Shown here piece after piece: positions 61,944-64,000 of a stretch of DNA of 64,000 nt. Positions within the stretch are counted from its first letter, which is position 1; every line of letters begins with the position of its first letter. The notes under the pieces were generated by a model, which was given only the letters and a program-made list of their open reading frames with translations, was not told the origin of the DNA and did not search any database. The DNA comes from Longimycelium tulufanense (lineage in GTDB: Bacteria > Actinomycetota > Actinomycetes > Mycobacteriales > Pseudonocardiaceae): NCBI RefSeq assembly GCF_014645795.1, contig NZ_BMMK01000013.1:1-64000 (forward strand), written 5' to 3'. A program made the position numbers and the translations under genes.

Positions 61944-63311
61944 GTGCGCGAGCTGCTGACCGAGCGGACGACGCTCACGATGCTCGCGGCCGTCGCGGTG
62001 CTCGGCATGTTCCTCATGCTGTGCCGGGCCCGCCGGGTGAGCACCTCGGTGGAGAACGCCACGCTGGACGCGTTGCACCGGGTCTCCCAGGCCGCACCGG
62101 CGTTGCAGGACGGGCTCTCCGTGCGGACGGCCGAGGCCGCCGCACCGCACCTGCGCGAGCTGCTGGCCTGCGTGGCGATCGCGTTGTCCGACCGCGACGG
62201 CCAGCTCCTGGCCTGGGACGGCGAGGCCAACCACCACTACGCGGACCTTGCCGACGCGGTTTGCAAGGTGCTCACCAACCGCAAGCGGGAGATGATCGAC
62301 CACTCGGACCTGGAGTGCGACTTCCCCAAGTGCCCAATGCGGCACGCCGTGGTCGTCCCGCTGCACGTCGACGGCTCCGTTGCCGGCACGCTCACCATCG
62401 TGGCGGCCACGACCGGCAAGCGGTTGTGGCGCGCCGCGGACGAAGCCGGCCGCTACGTGTCGATCCAGCTCGAGCTGGCCGAGCTGCAGGAGTCCCGGGC
62501 ACAGCTGGCGATGGCCGAGGTCAAGGCGCTGCGGGCGCAGATCTCACCGCACTTCCTCTACAACGCACTCACCACGATCTCCTCGCTGGTGCGAACGGAC
62601 CCGCAGCAGGCACGTGACCTGTTGCTCGACTTCGCCGACTTCACCCGCTACTCCTTCCGTACCGCCGGTGAGTTCACGACCCTGGCCGACGAGCTGCACA
62701 ACATCGAGCGCTACCTGACGCTCGAGCAGGCTCGGTTCGGCGAGGACCGGCTCAAGGTCAAGCTGCAGGTCTCGCCCGAGGTACTCCCGGTCTCGGTGCC
62801 GTTCCTCGCGCTGCAGCCGCTGGTCGAGAACGCGGTGCGGCACGGCCTGGCGAACCAGAAGGAGGGCGGCACGATCACCGTGGTCGCCGCGGACGCCGGC
62901 GCCGAGGCGTTGATCAGCGTCGAGGACGACGGCGTGGGTATGGACCCCGAGCGGTTGCGCGAGGACCTGGTGAACGCCCACCTCACCGGCGCCCACGTCG
63001 GCCTGGGCAACATCGACGCCCGACTGCGGTCGGCGTTCGGCGACGACTACGGCCTGGTCGTGGAAACCAACCTGGGCGCGGGCACCAAGGTCAGCCTGCG
63101 GGTCCCCAAGTTCCGGGCCGGCGTGCACGCCCCGCCACCCGCCTGGCCGACGATGTTCGAAGACATTGCCGAGCAGCGGCCGGTGCGGCCGATCGGGGAG
63201 CGGGTCACTGTCCCGGCACGGCAGCCCGTCCTGCGCAGCGTGCCGACCGGCGAGCGGATCAGCGGGAACGTGCTGCGGGCGGTGAACGGCGTCCCGCGCG
63301 ACGACTCCTGA
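61944..63311 (+). CDS. LytS/YehU-type sensor histidine kinase
   Basis: 455 residues. One N-terminal helix (TLTMLAAVAVLGMFLMLCRA) precedes a GAF-like sensor with Cys residues in DLECDFPKCPMRHAVVVP, then the His_kinase domain AEVKALRAQISPHFLYNALTTI (phosphorylated His) and HATPase with ALQPLVENAVRHGL. Most LytS-type kinases signal to LytTR-type regulators; none lies in the window. The Cys pair could bind metal or sense redox; that is inference. GTG 61944 chosen for the compact N-terminus. Confidence 0.87.
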   Translation: MRELLTERTTLTMLAAVAVLGMFLMLCRARRVSTSVENATLDALHRVSQAAPALQDGLSVRTAEAAAPHLRELLACVAIALSDRDGQLLAWDGEANHHYADLADAVCKVLTNRKREMIDHSDLECDFPKCPMRHAVVVPLHVDGSVAGTLTIVAATTGKRLWRAADEAGRYVSIQLELAELQESRAQLAMAEVKALRAQISPHFLYNALTTISSLVRTDPQQARDLLLDFADFTRYSFRTAGEFTTLADELHNIERYLTLEQARFGEDRLKVKLQVSPEVLPVSVPFLALQPLVENAVRHGLANQKEGGTITVVAADAGAEALISVEDDGVGMDPERLREDLVNAHLTGAHVGLGNIDARLRSAFGDDYGLVVETNLGAGTKVSLRVPKFRAGVHAPPPAWPTMFEDIAEQRPVRPIGERVTVPARQPVLRSVPTGERISGNVLRAVNGVPRDDS

Positions 63312-63331
63312 GCTCACTCTAAGGTGGGGGT

Positions 63332-64000
63332 ATGAGCGTCGCGGAGCGTCTTGCTTCCCGGCTCCCCGGTCGCCTTGGCGAGCGGGTGGAGCGCCCCGTT
63401 GTCGCGGTCGTGCGGCTGCACGGCGTGATCACTCCTACGCCGACGCCGGTGGCCAGGGCCACCGTGAACCTGCACGCCGCCGAGACCGCACTTACCCGAG
63501 CCTTCGGGCACGACCGGCTGGCCGCCGTCGCGCTGGAGATCAACTCTCCCGGTGGCGCACCCACCCAGTCCGCGCTGATCGCCGACCGGGTGCGCCGCCT
63601 GGCGGACAAGAAGAAGGTGCGGGTGCTCGCCTTCTGCGAGGACGTCGCGGCCTCGGGCGGCTACTGGCTGGCCTGCGCCGCGGACGAGATCTACGCCCAC
63701 CGCACCTCGCTGGTCGGCTCGATCGGCGTCGTGACCGCCAGCTTCGGGCTGGCCGGCCTGCTGGAGCGGTTCGGCGTGGAGCGACGCGTGTACGCCGCCG
63801 GGGAGCACAAGGTGCGGCTCGACCCGTTCCGCCCGGAGAAGCCCGAGGACGTGGCCTGGCTCTCGGGCCTGCAGGAGGACCTGCACAAGCAGTTCGCCGA
63901 CTGGGTGCGGCAGCGTCGGGGCGACCGGCTGCGCGGCAGTGACGAGGAGCTGTTCTCCGGCGAGGTGTGGACCGGCGGGAAGGCCGCCGAGCTGGGCCTG
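63332..64000 (+). CDS. S49 family signal-peptide peptidase (SppA-like), 3' end outside the window
   Basis: ATG 63332 follows AAGGTGGGGG and the frame runs to the window edge (223 codons). PVVAVVRLHGVITP and INSPGGAPTQSALIADRV begin the ClpP-like fold, and CEDVAASGGYWLACAADEIYA carries the nucleophilic Ser of the ASGGY motif, followed by SLVGSIGVVTASFGLAGLLERFG. There is no obvious N-terminal membrane segment, so it may be cytoplasmic or peripheral. Confidence 0.9.
   Translation, partial: MSVAERLASRLPGRLGERVERPVVAVVRLHGVITPTPTPVARATVNLHAAETALTRAFGHDRLAAVALEINSPGGAPTQSALIADRVRRLADKKKVRVLAFCEDVAASGGYWLACAADEIYAHRTSLVGSIGVVTASFGLAGLLERFGVERRVYAAGEHKVRLDPFRPEKPEDVAWLSGLQEDLHKQFADWVRQRRGDRLRGSDEELFSGEVWTGGKAAELGL

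Noticed and set aside
1-64000. CRISPR array, insertion sequence or prophage
   Set aside because: No spaced direct repeats, transposase, integrase or phage structural gene was found in the window.

Overview
The window is high-GC actinobacterial DNA with frequent GTG and TTG starts and many 1-8 nt stop/start overlaps. The gene content fits a mycelial actinomycete, most probably the family Pseudonocardiaceae: remains of Scr1/DUF397 genes, an NsdA-like HTH-TPR regulator followed by an APH-fold kinase, CopC/YcnI, a DUF2716 protein, F420/flavin enzymes of the LLM and PPOX types, and a TM0106-type RecB-like nuclease. The family is inferred from gene content; no rRNA or other phylogenetic marker is present.

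Layout. 0-1.5 kb holds three decayed genes (VOC, WYL regulator, LLM oxidoreductase). 2.1-9.5 kb holds a class A penicillin-binding protein, a GT1 glycosyltransferase, an LLM flavin oxidoreductase, a coiled-coil protein, an uncharacterised protein and an NAD(P)-binding protein. 9.7-9.94 kb is a collapsed Scr1/DUF397 pair. 9.9-14.8 kb is a sugar-oxidation block (aldonolactone oxidase, alanine-racemase-fold enzyme, TetR regulator, GH1 beta-glucosidase) whose two promoter regions share a palindrome. 14.8-16.05 kb is a hemerythrin relic and a gene-free stretch with strong hairpins. 16.05-19.9 kb is the HTH-TPR/APH locus with two small divergent genes. 20.1-22.0 kb is a copper-protein operon. 22.3-27.8 kb is a tightly coupled operon of a BCCT carrier and a complete four-component osmoprotectant ABC importer. 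28-37 kb holds housekeeping and catabolic singletons. 37.1-41.4 kb holds a secreted alpha-amylase, glycerate kinase and an SLC13-type transporter. 41.6-43.6 kb is a flavodoxin-like reductase coupled to a CPA1 antiporter. 43.7-46.1 kb is a two-component system with a small secreted poly-Asp protein.

46.2-54.7 kb is the most unusual part: a five-gene minus-strand cluster with two paralogous single-pass membrane proteins carrying TQVV repeats, a 1248-residue glycosyltransferase-glycosyltransferase-coiled coil-FkbM methyltransferase, and two membrane acyltransferases. Four of the five genes overlap. It looks like a compact envelope glycan-building and modifying system of unknown product. 54.9-64 kb returns to ordinary genes (MsrA, DUF2716, PPOX, tRNA-Gly, esterase, Fpg/Nei glycosylase, a voltage-sensor-like protein, a LytS-type kinase) and ends inside an S49 signal-peptide-peptidase gene.

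Coordinates of starts are my choice from Shine-Dalgarno sites, overlaps and family N-termini; alternatives are stated. Family assignments come from motifs read by eye, with no database search.
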